The notes beneath the pieces were generated by a model. That model had not been told where the DNA came from. It made no database searches and saw only the letters and a list, made by a program, of their open reading frames with translations. The translations under genes and the position numbers were made by a program. Shown here piece after piece: positions 9,874 through 19,367 of a stretch of DNA of 64,000 nt. Positions within the stretch are counted from its first letter, which is position 1. Every line of letters starts with the position of its first letter. The stretch is from contig JAJFKR010000020.1 of the NCBI GenBank assembly GCA_021773095.1, forward strand, positions 248,001 through 312,000, given 5' to 3'. The DNA is from Woeseiaceae bacterium (lineage in GTDB: Bacteria; Pseudomonadota; Gammaproteobacteria; Steroidobacterales; Woeseiaceae).

Positions 9874-10819
9874 TGACAGCGTCCCGGCGCATTGTCTCGA
9901 TCAGCACCCGGAAATCCTTGGGTGGTGCGACTTCGAGATCCACCCTTTCACCACTGGCCGGATGCTCGAATGCCAACCTTGTGGCGTGCAGGGCCTGCCG
10001 TTTGAAATGACGCAGAACCTGGATCAGCTCATCAGAAGCGCCTTTCGGTAATGCAAGCCGGCCGCCGTAGACCTGATCGCCAACCAGCGCATGCCTGCGA
10101 TGCGCGAAGTGAACCCTTATTTGATGCGTCCGTCCGGTCTCGAGTTTCACATTGACACAGGTGAATGCGGCGAAGCGCTCCTTGACGATGAAGTGCGTGA
10201 CGGCCGGTTTCCCGTTTTGCTGCACGCTCATTCGTTTGCGGTCAACCGGGTGGCGAGCGATCGGCTCGCGAACCGTGCCGCCACCGGTCAAAACACCATT
10301 GCAAACAGCCAGGTAATGGCGCGCAATTTCTCTATCGGCCAACAAGCGAACCAGCGCCGTATGCGCAGTCAATGACTTGGCAACCAGCAGCAATCCGCTG
10401 GTGTCTTTGTCAAGACGATGAATGATGCCGGCGCGCGGAATCTCCTCTAACGTCGGAACACGATGCAGGAGCCCGTTCATCAACGTTCCATTTGGGTTGC
10501 CAGCACCCGGATGCACAACCAGTCCGGCCGGCTTGTTCACAACCAGCAGGTCGTCATCTTCATGAACGATTTCCAGGTCGATCGGCTCCGGTTTGGCCCT
10601 CACGCTGACTTCCGCCTGAGGCTGCAAGGTCACCGTTTCACCCCCGGAAACGCTATCGCGGGGCCGTTTTGGCCCGCCCTGCACCGTTATCGCTCCAGCC
10701 AGCAACCATTCCTTTAGCCGGCTCCTCGAATATTCGGGAAACATCCGCGCCAAGGTCTGGTCCAACCTCAAACCGGCGAACTCGGTGGGAATCACAGCTG
10801 TTTGTTTTTCGGCGTTCAT
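9866..10819 (-). CDS. rluD: 23S rRNA pseudouridine synthase RluD
   Basis: A 317-residue RluA-family pseudouridine synthase that modifies helix 69 of 23S rRNA (positions 1911, 1915 and 1917 in E. coli). An N-terminal S4 RNA-binding domain (about 15-80, LDQTLARMFPEYSRSRLKEW) is followed by the catalytic domain with HRLDKDTSGLLLVAK, which carries the catalytic aspartate. The RTHQIRVHFAHRRHALVGD segment is also conserved. It diverges from bamD across about 75 bp, the same arrangement as in E. coli, and precedes pgeF and clpB. Confidence 0.96.
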   Translation of the reverse strand: MNAEKQTAVIPTEFAGLRLDQTLARMFPEYSRSRLKEWLLAGAITVQGGPKRPRDSVSGGETVTLQPQAEVSVRAKPEPIDLEIVHEDDDLLVVNKPAGLVVHPGAGNPNGTLMNGLLHRVPTLEEIPRAGIIHRLDKDTSGLLLVAKSLTAHTALVRLLADREIARHYLAVCNGVLTGGGTVREPIARHPVDRKRMSVQQNGKPAVTHFIVKERFAAFTCVNVKLETGRTHQIRVHFAHRRHALVGDQVYGGRLALPKGASDELIQVLRHFKRQALHATRLAFEHPASGERVDLEVAPPKDFRVLIETMRRDAVSE

Positions 10820-10894
10820 GACTTTAGTTTACGGTATACTCGCCGACCTTGAACCACCCTTAAGGCTTTGGCGGCAGCCCAAAAAGACGACAGT

Positions 10895-11668
10895 ATGCAA
10901 CTAATCTCACATTCCAACTCAGTATTTTTTCGGCGTGTTCGCCTGCTTTTGATCGCCCTTGTCGGCAGCACTTTGCTCGCCTGTGCCGGCAACGATGAGG
11001 TTCAAACCCAAATTGAGAGCATCACCGAAGCTTATGAATTGGCGCAGGAATCAATTGACCGCAAGAATTTTCGCAAGGGAATTCAGATTTTTGAGGCAAT
11101 ACAGGCTCGTTTCCCCTTTAGTGACCTGTCACGACAAATTCAGCTTGAATTGATGCACGCCTATTACAAGAGTGGTCAGATTGAGCAGGCAATCGAAACT
11201 GCGGACACGTTTATGCGCGAAAATCCAACCCACGCACGTGTCGACTATGCGCTGTACATCAAGGGTCTGTCTTACTTTGAAGGGGGAAAGGGCCTGCTTG
11301 AGCGCTGGTTCAAGAGGGACACAACGAATAGACCGCCACAGGACGTAGACCTCGCCTACTCCTCGCTACGGCGACTCGTTGAACGCTACCCGACAAGCGA
11401 GTATGCCGCGGACGCTGAACAACGGATGTTGGCTATCAAGGAACGCATGTCTGCTTATGAAAATCACGTGGCAGATTATTATTTGCGTCGAGGCGCGTAC
11501 GTTGCGGCCGCCAATCGCGCAAAATCAGCGCTGGAGGAATACAACGGCGCTAGCGGTAATGCCGAATCGCTCAGAATTATGGTTGAGGCCTACGAGCAGC
11601 TCGGCATGACCGACCTGGCCAATGATGCGCGCCGGGTCCTCATCGCCAACTTCCCTGACGAAGGCTAA
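10895..11668 (+). CDS. bamD: Outer-membrane assembly lipoprotein BamD
   Basis: Essential BAM-complex lipoprotein that helps fold beta-barrel proteins into the outer membrane. An in-frame TTG exists 27 bp upstream, but the ATG at 10895 gives a normal lipoprotein signal: positively charged FFRRVR, a hydrophobic core, and lipobox LLAC with Cys30. The mature part is five TPR-like helical pairs, including IDRKNFRKGIQIFEAIQARF and MHAYYKSGQIEQAIETADTF. Length is 257 aa, near the family norm. A TATACT at 10835-10840 may serve as its -10. It converges with nadE, the two being separated by a family B hairpin. Confidence 0.95.
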   Translation: MQLISHSNSVFFRRVRLLLIALVGSTLLACAGNDEVQTQIESITEAYELAQESIDRKNFRKGIQIFEAIQARFPFSDLSRQIQLELMHAYYKSGQIEQAIETADTFMRENPTHARVDYALYIKGLSYFEGGKGLLERWFKRDTTNRPPQDVDLAYSSLRRLVERYPTSEYAADAEQRMLAIKERMSAYENHVADYYLRRGAYVAAANRAKSALEEYNGASGNAESLRIMVEAYEQLGMTDLANDARRVLIANFPDEG

Positions 11669-11678
11669 GAAAAAAGAT

Positions 11679-11743
11679 AAAAAGATAAGGTGACAGTGAC
11701 CTTAACTCGAACGGAGTTAGGGTCACTGTCACCTTATCTTTTT
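11679..11743. terminator. Family B hairpin, bidirectional terminator between bamD and nadE
   Basis: A 30-bp inverted repeat with one mismatch (11679-11708 and 11714-11743) and loop GAACG. The stem starts with AAAAAGATAAGG and ends with the complementary CCTTATCTTTTT, so each strand has a stem followed by a T-run, as a bidirectional intrinsic terminator requires. The inner arms are the family B unit GGTGACAGTGACC. The nadE TAA stop (11734-11736) lies inside the right arm. Confidence 0.75.
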
Positions 11744-13383
11744 GAGGGGTCCTGGTGCGGGAATTGGTAGCCTGAGGTGATCGGGTATCGCCAGTCGCGG
11801 CCGAATGCCCGACCACTGATTCGTATTCCTGGCGGTGCCTGGCGACGTTTGTACTCATTACGTTTGACCATCTCCAGAATACGCACAACCGTGTCACGGT
11901 CAAACCCGCGTTTTGTGATTTCGGAGACCGGCAGGTCCTCCTCGATAAACGCCTCTAGAATCGGATCAAGGGTCCCGTAATCCGGCAGCGAATCGCTGTC
12001 TTTCTGGTCCGGCCTGAGCTCCGCTGACGGCTCTCGAGTGATAACTCGCTCAGGAATCGCTTCGCTCAATGAATTGCGGTACCTGGCCAGGCGATAAACC
12101 AGCGACTTGCTGCAATCCTTTATGGGTGCGAAGCCCCCGGCCATATCACCGTACAACGTCGCATAACCAACCGCCATCTCGCTCTTGTTACCCGTCGTAA
12201 GAAGCATGCGACCCGTTTTATTAGAGATCGCCATTAGTAGCAACCCTCTACAACGCGCCTGAATATTTTCCTCCGTTGCGTCAGGCTCACGTTCGCCGAG
12301 CACAGGGTCCAGTTGTGCGATTGTCGCTTCATACATGGGTTCGATCGGTATTACGTCGTAGCCAATGCCCAGCACCGCAGCCTGCCTGGCCGCGTCCTCC
12401 TGGCTCATATTGGATGTGTAACGAAACGGCATCATCACCGCACGCACACGATCGGCGCCGATCGCATCGCAGGCGATCGTCGCTACCAATGCCGAATCTA
12501 TGCCGCCGGACAGACCGAGGATGACGCCTGGGAAACCGTGCTTCGTGATGTAATCGCGCGTGCCTGTGACGAGGGCCTTATAGACGCTCGCTTCAGTATC
12601 GAGCAAAGCGGCACAGTCGCCTGCATGGGGCACGACGCCCGTAGCCGTGCCTCGCAGCACGATCTCGTGCAGACCCTCCTCGAACGCCGGGGCACGAAAG
12701 CGGATTTCACCCTGCGCTGACATCGCGAACGAACCGCCGTCAAAGACAAGTTCGTCTTGCCCACCAACCATATTCACGTAAATCACCGGAATCTGAACTT
12801 CTGCAACCCGCAGTCTCAGCTGCGCTTCGCGGTTCATCTGGCTGCGTATATCGTAGGGCGAGCCATTGATCGCGATCACGCACTCCGCCCCGGCCGAACG
12901 ATTCGAAGCCATGGGGGCCGGGCCCCAAACATCTTCACAGATATTGAGCCCGATACGAACACCATTTATCGTGAATACGGACGCCTCTTTACCGCGCGTG
13001 AAATAGCGTTCTTCGTCGAAAACGCTGTAATTAGGCAAGCTCTGCTTTCGATAGTGCGCAAGCACTTCACCGTCCTGAAACACGGAACAGACGTTGAAAA
13101 TTTGGTTCTGGTGGTATTCAGGATAACCAATCAATACAGCGATACCCGCGACCTTCTCCCGGATTTCGGCAATTGCGTTCTCAACCTTGTAGCGCAGGCC
13201 GACATGAAACAAGAGATCTTCCGGTGGATAACCGCAAATGCTGAGTTCGGGGAACACGACCAGATCGGCGCCGAGCTCAGCTCGGGCGCGATTTACATAA
13301 GCAATGATTTTCCCGGTATTGCCGGCAACATCGCCGACTGCAAGATCAACCTGCGCCAGCGCGACTTTGACATTGTGGTCCAT
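11734..13383 (-). CDS. nadE: Glutamine-dependent NAD+ synthetase
   Basis: A two-domain enzyme (549 aa) that converts deamido-NAD+ to NAD+ using glutamine. The N-terminal nitrilase-type glutaminase (about 1-260) shows the Glu-Lys-Cys triad in VVFPELSICGYPPEDL, HYRKQSLPNY and LNICEDVWGP. The C-terminal synthetase domain carries the ATP-binding loop LGLSGGIDSALVA and the TTGNKSEMAVGY segment. This is the long glutamine-using form, not the short ammonia-only NadE. It follows sucD by 24 bp on the same strand and is probably in the sucCD transcript. Its last codons (SKR, stop) are made by the family B repeat. Confidence 0.96.
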   Translation of the reverse strand: MDHNVKVALAQVDLAVGDVAGNTGKIIAYVNRARAELGADLVVFPELSICGYPPEDLLFHVGLRYKVENAIAEIREKVAGIAVLIGYPEYHQNQIFNVCSVFQDGEVLAHYRKQSLPNYSVFDEERYFTRGKEASVFTINGVRIGLNICEDVWGPAPMASNRSAGAECVIAINGSPYDIRSQMNREAQLRLRVAEVQIPVIYVNMVGGQDELVFDGGSFAMSAQGEIRFRAPAFEEGLHEIVLRGTATGVVPHAGDCAALLDTEASVYKALVTGTRDYITKHGFPGVILGLSGGIDSALVATIACDAIGADRVRAVMMPFRYTSNMSQEDAARQAAVLGIGYDVIPIEPMYEATIAQLDPVLGEREPDATEENIQARCRGLLLMAISNKTGRMLLTTGNKSEMAVGYATLYGDMAGGFAPIKDCSKSLVYRLARYRNSLSEAIPERVITREPSAELRPDQKDSDSLPDYGTLDPILEAFIEEDLPVSEITKRGFDRDTVVRILEMVKRNEYKRRQAPPGIRISGRAFGRDWRYPITSGYQFPHQDPSKR

Positions 13384-13407
13384 GGTCCGCTCCGGCGCTT
13401 GTAAGCC

Positions 13408-14283
13408 CTAGCCGCCGATGACTTCCTGCATCTTCGAGCCAAGTTCCGCTGGCGATCGCACGGTTGCGACACCGGCGGCATCCAACGCCTTGAATTTGTC
13501 CTCGGCAGTGCCCTTGCCGCCAGCGACAATTGCGCCGGCATGACCCATTCGCTTACCCGGAGGCGCCGTCACGCCCGCAATATACGCCACAACAGGCTTC
13601 GTCACGTTGCTCTTAATGAACTCTGCGGCCGCTTCTTCGTCCGTACCACCGATCTCGCCGACCATGATGACGCCGTCGGTGTCGGGGTCTTCCTGGAACA
13701 ACTCCAGACAATCGATAAAGTTCATGCCCCGCACCGGATCACCGCCGATTCCTATGCAAGTACTCTGGCCCAGGCCATTGGTGGTCGTCTGATACACCGC
13801 TTCATAGGTCAGCGTTCCTGAACGCGACACCACTCCGATACGCCCTTTCTGGTGAATAAAGCCCGGCATGATGCCAATTTTGCACTCGTCCGGCGTAATA
13901 ATGCCCGGACAGTTCGGCCCAATCAGTCGACAACTGTTATCTCGGAGAGCCGATTTCACCTTGACCATGTCATTAACAGGAATCCCTTCGGTGATGCAGA
14001 CGATCAGAGCAACACCCGAATCGGCCGCTTCGAGGATCGCGTCGGCGGCGAACGGCGGTGGCACATAAATCATGCTGACATCGGCACCCGTGGCATCGAC
14101 TGCGTCACGCACGGTGTTATAGACGGGTACGCCGAGGTGGTCCTGACCGCCGCGTCCCGGTGTCACTCCGGCTACAACCTTAGTGCCATATTCGATGCAT
14201 TGCTCGGTGTGGAAAGAGCCCTGATTACCGGTGATGCCCTGGCAGATAATCTTACTGTTCTTGTTAACCAAAATACTCATCAA
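13408..14283 (-). CDS. sucD: Succinyl-CoA synthetase alpha subunit
   Basis: A 291-residue alpha subunit of the TCA-cycle ligase that interconverts succinyl-CoA and succinate with ATP or GTP formation. The N-terminal Rossmann CoA-binding domain contains [15 protein letters not shown] and GVTPGRGG. The phosphohistidine is in [18 protein letters not shown] near residue 247. It lies 22 bp downstream of sucC on the same strand, a standard sucCD pair. SucA, SucB and other TCA genes are not in the window. Confidence 0.98.
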   Translation of the reverse strand: MMSILVNKNSKIICQGITGNQGSFHTEQCIEYGTKVVAGVTPGRGGQDHLGVPVYNTVRDAVDATGADVSMIYVPPPFAADAILEAADSGVALIVCITEGIPVNDMVKVKSALRDNSCRLIGPNCPGIITPDECKIGIMPGFIHQKGRIGVVSRSGTLTYEAVYQTTTNGLGQSTCIGIGGDPVRGMNFIDCLELFQEDPDTDGVIMVGEIGGTDEEAAAEFIKSNVTKPVVAYIAGVTAPPGKRMGHAGAIVAGGKGTAEDKFKALDAAGVATVRSPAELGSKMQEVIGG

Positions 14284-14305
14284 TACGTCTCTTCAGATCT
14301 ACTTA

Positions 14306-15466
14306 TCAGGCTGCCGAGGCAACCACCTTGCGTGCTGCGTCGGTCAGATCCTCAGCTGCAATAATGTCGAGGCCACTGGATGCCAGCAGCTCGCGCCCTT
14401 TGTTTACGTTCGTGCCCTCGAGGCGTACCACTACCGGCACTTCCACACCGACCTCTTTCACGGCGCTGATGATGCCTTTGGCAATATCATCGCAACGCAC
14501 AATACCGCCGAAAATGTTCACCAGGATTGCGGTCACCTTCTTGTTCGAGAGAATCAGCTTGAACGCTTCTGCAACACGCTCCGCCGTCGCACCACCTCCT
14601 ACGTCGAGGAAATTGGCAGGTTCACCGCCGTGCAACTTGATCAAATCCATCGTCGCCATGGCGAGCCCGGCACCGTTCACCATGCAGGCAATGTTGCCGT
14701 CGAGCGATACGTAGTTAAGGTCGTGTTCCGCCGCTTCGCGCTCCGCGGCATCTTCCTGTGAGGGATCACGCAAGGCAGCGACCTCAGCCTGGCGAAACAA
14801 AGCGCTGCCGTCTATGTTGATTTTGCCATCAAGGGCGATGACATCACCCGCTTTGTTGGTAATCAGCGGATTCACCTCAACCAAACTGGCGTCTGTATCG
14901 AGATACAGCTGATACAGCTTCTTCAGCAAGTCGCCGAATTGCCGCATTTGCTTCTTGTCGAGCTCAAGACCGAATGCAAGTTGCCGGGCCTGAAAATCCT
15001 GCAGACCAACATCCGGTGCGATTGCAATCGAGAAAATCCGCTCCGGCGTCTCTGCGGCCACCTTTTCGATATCCATTCCGCCAGCCGCTGAAGCGATAAA
15101 TGACACACGACTGACCTCCCGGTCGACCAGCATGCTCAGGTAAAGCTCACGGTCGATCTCGGAGCCTTCCTCGACGTACACCACCTTAACGGGCAGTCCC
15201 TCGGGTCCCGACTGATGGGTGACCAGCTGGATTCCGAGCATGCCTTCAGCAAACTCCCGAACCTCATCCAGCGTTCTTGCGAGCTTGACGCCGCCCGCTT
15301 TGCCTCGACCACCGGCATGCACCTGTGCTTTGACAACCCAGAGATCGCCGCCCAGCTCTTCGGCCGCCCTTACGGCCGCGTCGGCTGAGTCAGCAGGAAT
15401 GCCGCGCGGTACCGCGATACCGTAGTCGGCGAACAATCGTTTCGATTGGTATTCGTGAAGATTCAT
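14306..15466 (-). CDS. sucC: Succinyl-CoA synthetase beta subunit
   Basis: The frame is open further upstream, but the conserved N-terminus [17 protein letters not shown] sets the start at 15466, giving 386 aa, the expected size. The N-terminal half is an ATP-grasp domain ([19 protein letters not shown]). The C-terminal half is the CoA-ligase domain with [17 protein letters not shown]. It forms the nucleotide-binding half of the SucCD complex. It diverges from pilS across about 120 bp, with no clear consensus promoter visible for either gene. Confidence 0.97.
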   Translation of the reverse strand: MNLHEYQSKRLFADYGIAVPRGIPADSADAAVRAAEELGGDLWVVKAQVHAGGRGKAGGVKLARTLDEVREFAEGMLGIQLVTHQSGPEGLPVKVVYVEEGSEIDRELYLSMLVDREVSRVSFIASAAGGMDIEKVAAETPERIFSIAIAPDVGLQDFQARQLAFGLELDKKQMRQFGDLLKKLYQLYLDTDASLVEVNPLITNKAGDVIALDGKINIDGSALFRQAEVAALRDPSQEDAAEREAAEHDLNYVSLDGNIACMVNGAGLAMATMDLIKLHGGEPANFLDVGGGATAERVAEAFKLILSNKKVTAILVNIFGGIVRCDDIAKGIISAVKEVGVEVPVVVRLEGTNVNKGRELLASSGLDIIAAEDLTDAARKVVASAA

Positions 15467-15585
15467 TGTCTCACTTCTTGGGGATTTCTTGTGTTGGCGA
15501 GGAGGATTTCGCGGCCAGCGCGAAAAAGACGCCGTATTTTGTAGGTTTGCGGGACCGAAGTCCATATTCAGTCTACAATTCGCGC

Positions 15586-17214
15586 ATGAATCAGGCGCAG
15601 AAAACGATTGACGAGCCAGATCTGACCTGGCGCGTACTCATTACTCTGAACGCGTTTCGCTTGCTGACCTGTATTGCGTTTATTGCGATTTTTTTTGCGA
15701 AAGCCGACCCACGCTTTTTCGGGCACTCGAACCCTGGCTTGTACATAGCAACATCGGCCGGTTATCTGGTGTTTGCCATTTTGTCCGGCATCGCTTTGCG
15801 CCAGTACTGGGTCCCGGTAACGATCCTCGGCACCGCACAGACCGTCGTCGATATCGCCGCCATCGTGGCGCTTATGCACGCGAGCAGTGGAATCTCCAGT
15901 GGTATTGGCGGCCTGCTCATCATATTTGTTGGTGCCGGTAGCCTGGTACTGCCGGCACGGTATCCAGCGATATTGGCCGCCCTCGCGACATTCGCCATCC
16001 TGGGTCAGCAGGTTCTGGCACAAGTTGTCGGACTGACCGCACCGACCAATTATCCGGCCGCCGGTATCCTGAGCGGCATCATATTTGCGATAGCTTTGGC
16101 TGCACAGCCGCTGGCAAGGCGGATCCAGGCCAGCGAAGCCCTGGCCCGCCAGTTCGGGGTCGACCTCAAGAATCTCTCCGAGCTCAATGAATACATCGTG
16201 CAGCACTTGCGCGAAAGCATTGTCGTCATCGATGCCGAGGGCGATGTGCGCCTGATCAACAGCTCGGCCCTGAGCTTGCTTGGGGCAACTGGCACGCTCG
16301 CCGGAACTCCACTTGCCAGTACGTTTGAACCCCTTGCCGCATATATTCGCGATTGGCGTGCCGACACCTCCCAAACGTCGCACCCGGAATTCACTCTTAT
16401 TACCGAGCATGACAATGCCCGGGTAACAGCACATCTTGCGCCGCTCGGTAAGAACGGTCAGCGTGCCGGCCCTATTTTGATATTTCTCGAGGATGCCAGT
16501 GTAATGAACGCGCGCGTGCAGCAATCCAAGCTAGCGTCACTGGGCCGCCTTAGTGCCAGCATCGCGCACGAGATTCGCAATCCGGTCGGCGCTATGAGTC
16601 ATGCCGCCCAGCTTCTGGGAGAATCCGTTGCTTTGACGGATGACGATGTGCGCCTCACAGAGATTATTCAGACTCACTCGAGCCGGGTCAGCCACATCAT
16701 CGACAATGTGCTGCAACTATCGCGGCGAGATTCGAGTCGTCCGGAACGCCTGCCGCTAAAGGCCTGGCTCGATGACTTTGCCGAGGAATTCGTCCGCACA
16801 CTTGAATTGCAGGAAGGCGAATTTTCTGTGGCGAAAGTGGCGCCCGGGATCGAGGTACGCATGGACCGCAGCCATCTGCGACAAGTACTCTGGAACTTGT
16901 GCGACAACGCAATAAAGTATGCGAGCGAAACAGGTGGCATCATGGTCGAGATTCAGGCCGGTCAAATGCCAGGCAAAGGCCGGCCCTACATAGAGGTCCT
17001 CGACTATGGCCTGGGTGTCGAAAAGGCGACGGCGGACAAAATATTCGAGCCCTTCTTCACCGCGCGCTCGGGTGGCACCGGTTTGGGTCTGTATATATCC
17101 AGAGAACTCTGTGAATTGAACCGGGCCACGCTGGTATACCTTGACCGCCCCGGTGGAGGCAGTATCTTTCGCATCGTGTTTGCCGATTCAACACGCTGGG
17201 ACCCACAGGACTAA
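15586..17214 (+). CDS. pilS: Sensor histidine kinase PilS
   Basis: A 542-residue membrane kinase that controls pilin transcription through PilR; in Pseudomonas it senses pilin in the membrane. The ATG at 15586 gives a short cytoplasmic start ([18 protein letters not shown]). Six hydrophobic segments fill about 18-175, followed by a PAS-like region (about 195-300). The dimerization/phosphoacceptor box is [16 protein letters not shown] with His328. The HATPase has an N-box [12 protein letters not shown] and G-boxes EVLDYGLGV and GGTGLGLYI. The stop is 2 bp before pilR, and the pair directly precedes its target pilA. Confidence 0.93.
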   Translation: MNQAQKTIDEPDLTWRVLITLNAFRLLTCIAFIAIFFAKADPRFFGHSNPGLYIATSAGYLVFAILSGIALRQYWVPVTILGTAQTVVDIAAIVALMHASSGISSGIGGLLIIFVGAGSLVLPARYPAILAALATFAILGQQVLAQVVGLTAPTNYPAAGILSGIIFAIALAAQPLARRIQASEALARQFGVDLKNLSELNEYIVQHLRESIVVIDAEGDVRLINSSALSLLGATGTLAGTPLASTFEPLAAYIRDWRADTSQTSHPEFTLITEHDNARVTAHLAPLGKNGQRAGPILIFLEDASVMNARVQQSKLASLGRLSASIAHEIRNPVGAMSHAAQLLGESVALTDDDVRLTEIIQTHSSRVSHIIDNVLQLSRRDSSRPERLPLKAWLDDFAEEFVRTLELQEGEFSVAKVAPGIEVRMDRSHLRQVLWNLCDNAIKYASETGGIMVEIQAGQMPGKGRPYIEVLDYGLGVEKATADKIFEPFFTARSGGTGLGLYISRELCELNRATLVYLDRPGGGSIFRIVFADSTRWDPQD

Positions 17215-17216
17215 AA

Positions 17217-18524
17217 ATGAACCAACCGCTTGCCCTGGTCATCGATGACGAACCTGACATCTGTGAATTGCTGACGCTAACGCTCGGACGTATGGATGTG
17301 CAGACCGAGTCGGCCACCGATGTCGCGAGTGCGAAGACCTTGCTGGGCAAACACGATTTCGATCTTTGCCTTACAGACATGCGCTTGCCGGACGGCGACG
17401 GGCTCGAACTGGTCGATTGGATGCAAACCAACGTGCCCGGCGTACCGGTTGCCGTGATCACCGCGCACGGCAATGTCGAAACCGCGGTGCAAGCGCTGAA
17501 ACTTGGCGCATTTGATTTCATTTCCAAGCCGCTCGATCTGGGAAATCTGCGCAATATTGTTGAAAATGCTTTGCGCATTGACGCTGTCAGCCAGCAAAAA
17601 TCGAAACTCCTCGGTGACTCGTCTCGAATGCATGAGTTGCGCGAGATGATCGACCGGGTCGCACGATCACAGGCGCCCGTGCATATTTCTGGCGAATCGG
17701 GCACCGGCAAAGAACTGGTCGCCAGACTGATTCACGATATCGGACCGCGGGCCGAAGGACCGTTTGTACCGGTCAACTGTGGCGCTATCCCCGCCGAACT
17801 CATGGAGAGCGAGTTCTTTGGGCATCGCAAAGGTAGTTTCACGGGTGCCGTGAATGACAAGGCCGGACTCTTGCAATGCGCGCAGGACGGCACGCTTTTT
17901 CTGGATGAGATCGCCGATTTGCCGCTGGCGATGCAGGTCAAACTGTTGCGCGTGATCCAGGAGAAAAAGGTCCGTCCCGTGGGCGCCGCTCAGGAAGAGA
18001 CCGTCGATGTGCGAATTCTGTCGGCGACGCACAGAAATCTCTCATCAATGGTCGCCGGCGGTGACTTCCGCGAAGACCTGTACTACCGGATCAACGTCAT
18101 CGAACTGAATGTACCTGCATTACGCGAACGCGGCGATGACGTGCTGATGCTCGCAGATCACATATTGAAGAGACTGAAAGGTACAGCAACCCTGCACGAG
18201 GATACGCGCAACGCGTTCCTGACCTATGCGTTCCCTGGCAACGTCCGGGAGCTTGAAAACATGCTCGAAAGAGCGGTCACGCTTTGTGCGAGCGGCACGA
18301 TAATGCCTGTTGACCTGCACATGCGCGATGCGGCCGAGCCATCGACGCCTCTCAAGATTTCGGCGCCGGGCGCCAAACTTGGCGATCAGGTTGAGGACGT
18401 GCAGCGTCAGGCCATCGTTGAAGCGCTGGAGAAAACGCGCTACAACAAGACAGCCGCCGCCAAGCTTCTCGGACTGTCATTCCGTCAGCTCAGGTATCGC
18501 ATCAAGAAACTCGGTATTGACTGA
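17217..18524 (+). CDS. pilR: Sigma-54-dependent response regulator PilR
   Basis: A 435-residue NtrC-family activator. The receiver domain (1-120) has the acidic pair Asp10/Asp11 and phosphoacceptor Asp54 in LCLTDMRLPDGDG. The AAA+ domain (about 130-365) has Walker A GESGTGKE, the sigma-54 contact loop as GSFTGA (Ser in place of Ala in GAFTGA) and DEIADLPLAMQVKLLRV. The C-terminal Fis-type helix-turn-helix is NKTAAAKLLGLSFRQLRYRI. Its expected target, a -24/-12 promoter with TGTC-type half sites, lies directly downstream before pilA. Confidence 0.95.
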   Translation: MNQPLALVIDDEPDICELLTLTLGRMDVQTESATDVASAKTLLGKHDFDLCLTDMRLPDGDGLELVDWMQTNVPGVPVAVITAHGNVETAVQALKLGAFDFISKPLDLGNLRNIVENALRIDAVSQQKSKLLGDSSRMHELREMIDRVARSQAPVHISGESGTGKELVARLIHDIGPRAEGPFVPVNCGAIPAELMESEFFGHRKGSFTGAVNDKAGLLQCAQDGTLFLDEIADLPLAMQVKLLRVIQEKKVRPVGAAQEETVDVRILSATHRNLSSMVAGGDFREDLYYRINVIELNVPALRERGDDVLMLADHILKRLKGTATLHEDTRNAFLTYAFPGNVRELENMLERAVTLCASGTIMPVDLHMRDAAEPSTPLKISAPGAKLGDQVEDVQRQAIVEALEKTRYNKTAAAKLLGLSFRQLRYRIKKLGID

Positions 18525-18579
18525 CAATGTTTGTCACTTTGTGACAACAAACTGACAATTCGATAGCACGATTGTCACC
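18521..18579. promoter_or_regulatory. Probable PilR-binding region upstream of pilA
   Basis: A perfect 17-bp palindrome TTGTCACTTTGTGACAA (18531-18547) is flanked by CTGACAATG (18521-18529), CTGACAATT (18552-18560) and ATTGTCACC (18571-18579). PilR in Pseudomonas binds TGTC-containing half sites upstream of pilA. These sites lie about 80-140 bp before the sigma-54 promoter, a normal enhancer distance. Binding is inferred. Confidence 0.6.
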
Positions 18580-18656
18580 TATTGCAGACGCCGCTTATGG
18601 TGACTACTGCGCCGTCAAACCTTTTAAATCAGTTACTTAACTGTGTTCTAATAAAC

Positions 18657-18673
18657 TTGGCACGGTGCTTGCT
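18657..18673 (+). promoter_or_regulatory. Sigma-54 (-24/-12) promoter of pilA
   Basis: TTGGCACGGTGCTTGCT has GG at 18659-18660 and GC at 18671-18672, with exactly 10 bases between them, and matches TGGCAC-N5-TTGC. Predicted start is near 18684, leaving about 56 bases of leader before the pilA ATG at 18740. PilR is encoded immediately upstream. Confidence 0.88.
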
Positions 18674-18739
18674 TTATCACTCGTACAGGCGATTTCGCCG
18701 TTTATTTTTGAATACTCTCAAATTCATGGAGATTACGAG

Positions 18740-19171
18740 ATGAAGAAGCAACAGGGTTTTACACTAATCGAACTCATGATCGTTGTAGCGATCATTGGTA
18801 TTTTGGCGGCTATCGCTATTCCTGCTTACTCGGACTACACGATCCGCGCGCAGGTTTCTGAAGGTCTGAATCTTTCAGGTGGCGCTAAGGCTGCAGTTTC
18901 TGAGTTCTCAATGGACACAGGTCGTTTTCCGTCCGACAACACAACGGCGGGTATTGCGACGACAGCAACCGACATTAACGGCAAGTACGTTGTTAGCGTA
19001 ACGGTAGCGGACGGCGTCATTACTGTTCAATACGGTAACGATGCGCACGCGACACTGACGGGCTCTCAGCTCGACCTGTCGCCGTCAACCAATGCAGGCA
19101 GTGTTGAGTGGGCCTGCATGTCGGGTACCACTGTAATTGCTGCGAAGCACTTGCCGGCAGCTTGCCGATAA
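18740..19171 (+). CDS. pilA: Type IV major pilin PilA
   Basis: A prepilin of 143 aa. The ATG at 18740, preceded by GGAGATTACGAG, gives a six-residue leader MKKQQG. Cleavage before [10 protein letters not shown] by PilD and N-methylation follow, with Glu5 of the mature protein present. The hydrophobic helix [15 protein letters not shown] builds the pilus core. Two C-terminal cysteines (WACMSG and AACR) can close the usual D-loop. It is driven by the sigma-54 promoter upstream and followed at once by a strong terminator, so it is a highly expressed monocistron. A second pilin gene follows at 19368. Confidence 0.95.
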   Translation: MKKQQGFTLIELMIVVAIIGILAAIAIPAYSDYTIRAQVSEGLNLSGGAKAAVSEFSMDTGRFPSDNTTAGIATTATDINGKYVVSVTVADGVITVQYGNDAHATLTGSQLDLSPSTNAGSVEWACMSGTTVIAAKHLPAACR

Positions 19172-19208
19172 CAGATTGACCTGAGTATTTCGTCATACTC
19201 AAGTCGGA

Positions 19209-19239
19209 AAGCCCCGGCCGTAAACCGGGGCTTTTTTTT
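19209..19239 (+). terminator. Intrinsic terminator of pilA
   Basis: Stem AGCCCCGG/CCGGGGCT with loop CCGTAAA, then eight T residues. It lies 38 bp after the pilA stop and separates pilA from the second pilin. Confidence 0.92.
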
Positions 19240-19268
19240 ACCCTGATTTCGTAAATTCCGGGTGAGTA

Positions 19269-19284
19269 TGTGACCTTCGTCACA
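19269..19284. promoter_or_regulatory. CRP/Vfr-like binding site upstream of the second pilin
   Basis: TGTGACCTTCGTCACA fits the CRP consensus TGTGA-N6-TCACA exactly. Its centre is about 70 bp upstream of the start expected from TAGAAT (19334-19339), a class I distance. There is no good -35 box, as is common in activator-dependent promoters. Vfr, a CRP homologue, controls pili in Pseudomonas; the link here is inferred. Confidence 0.55.
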
Positions 19285-19367
19285 GTCTGCAATTCCACCA
19301 GGCAAACTGCTCGTAGCCAGAATTCAAGTACGTTAGAATGACAGTGCTTGAGAGGTTGATCGACATT

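Noticed and set aside
15568-16524. 318-codon open frame opposite pilS
   Set aside because: No domain similarity, and pilS has full kinase motifs on the other strand.
19338-19367. Upstream ATG (19338) as the start of the second pilin
   Set aside because: It would give a 17-residue leader before FTLIEL; the ATG at 19368 gives a normal 7-residue leader.
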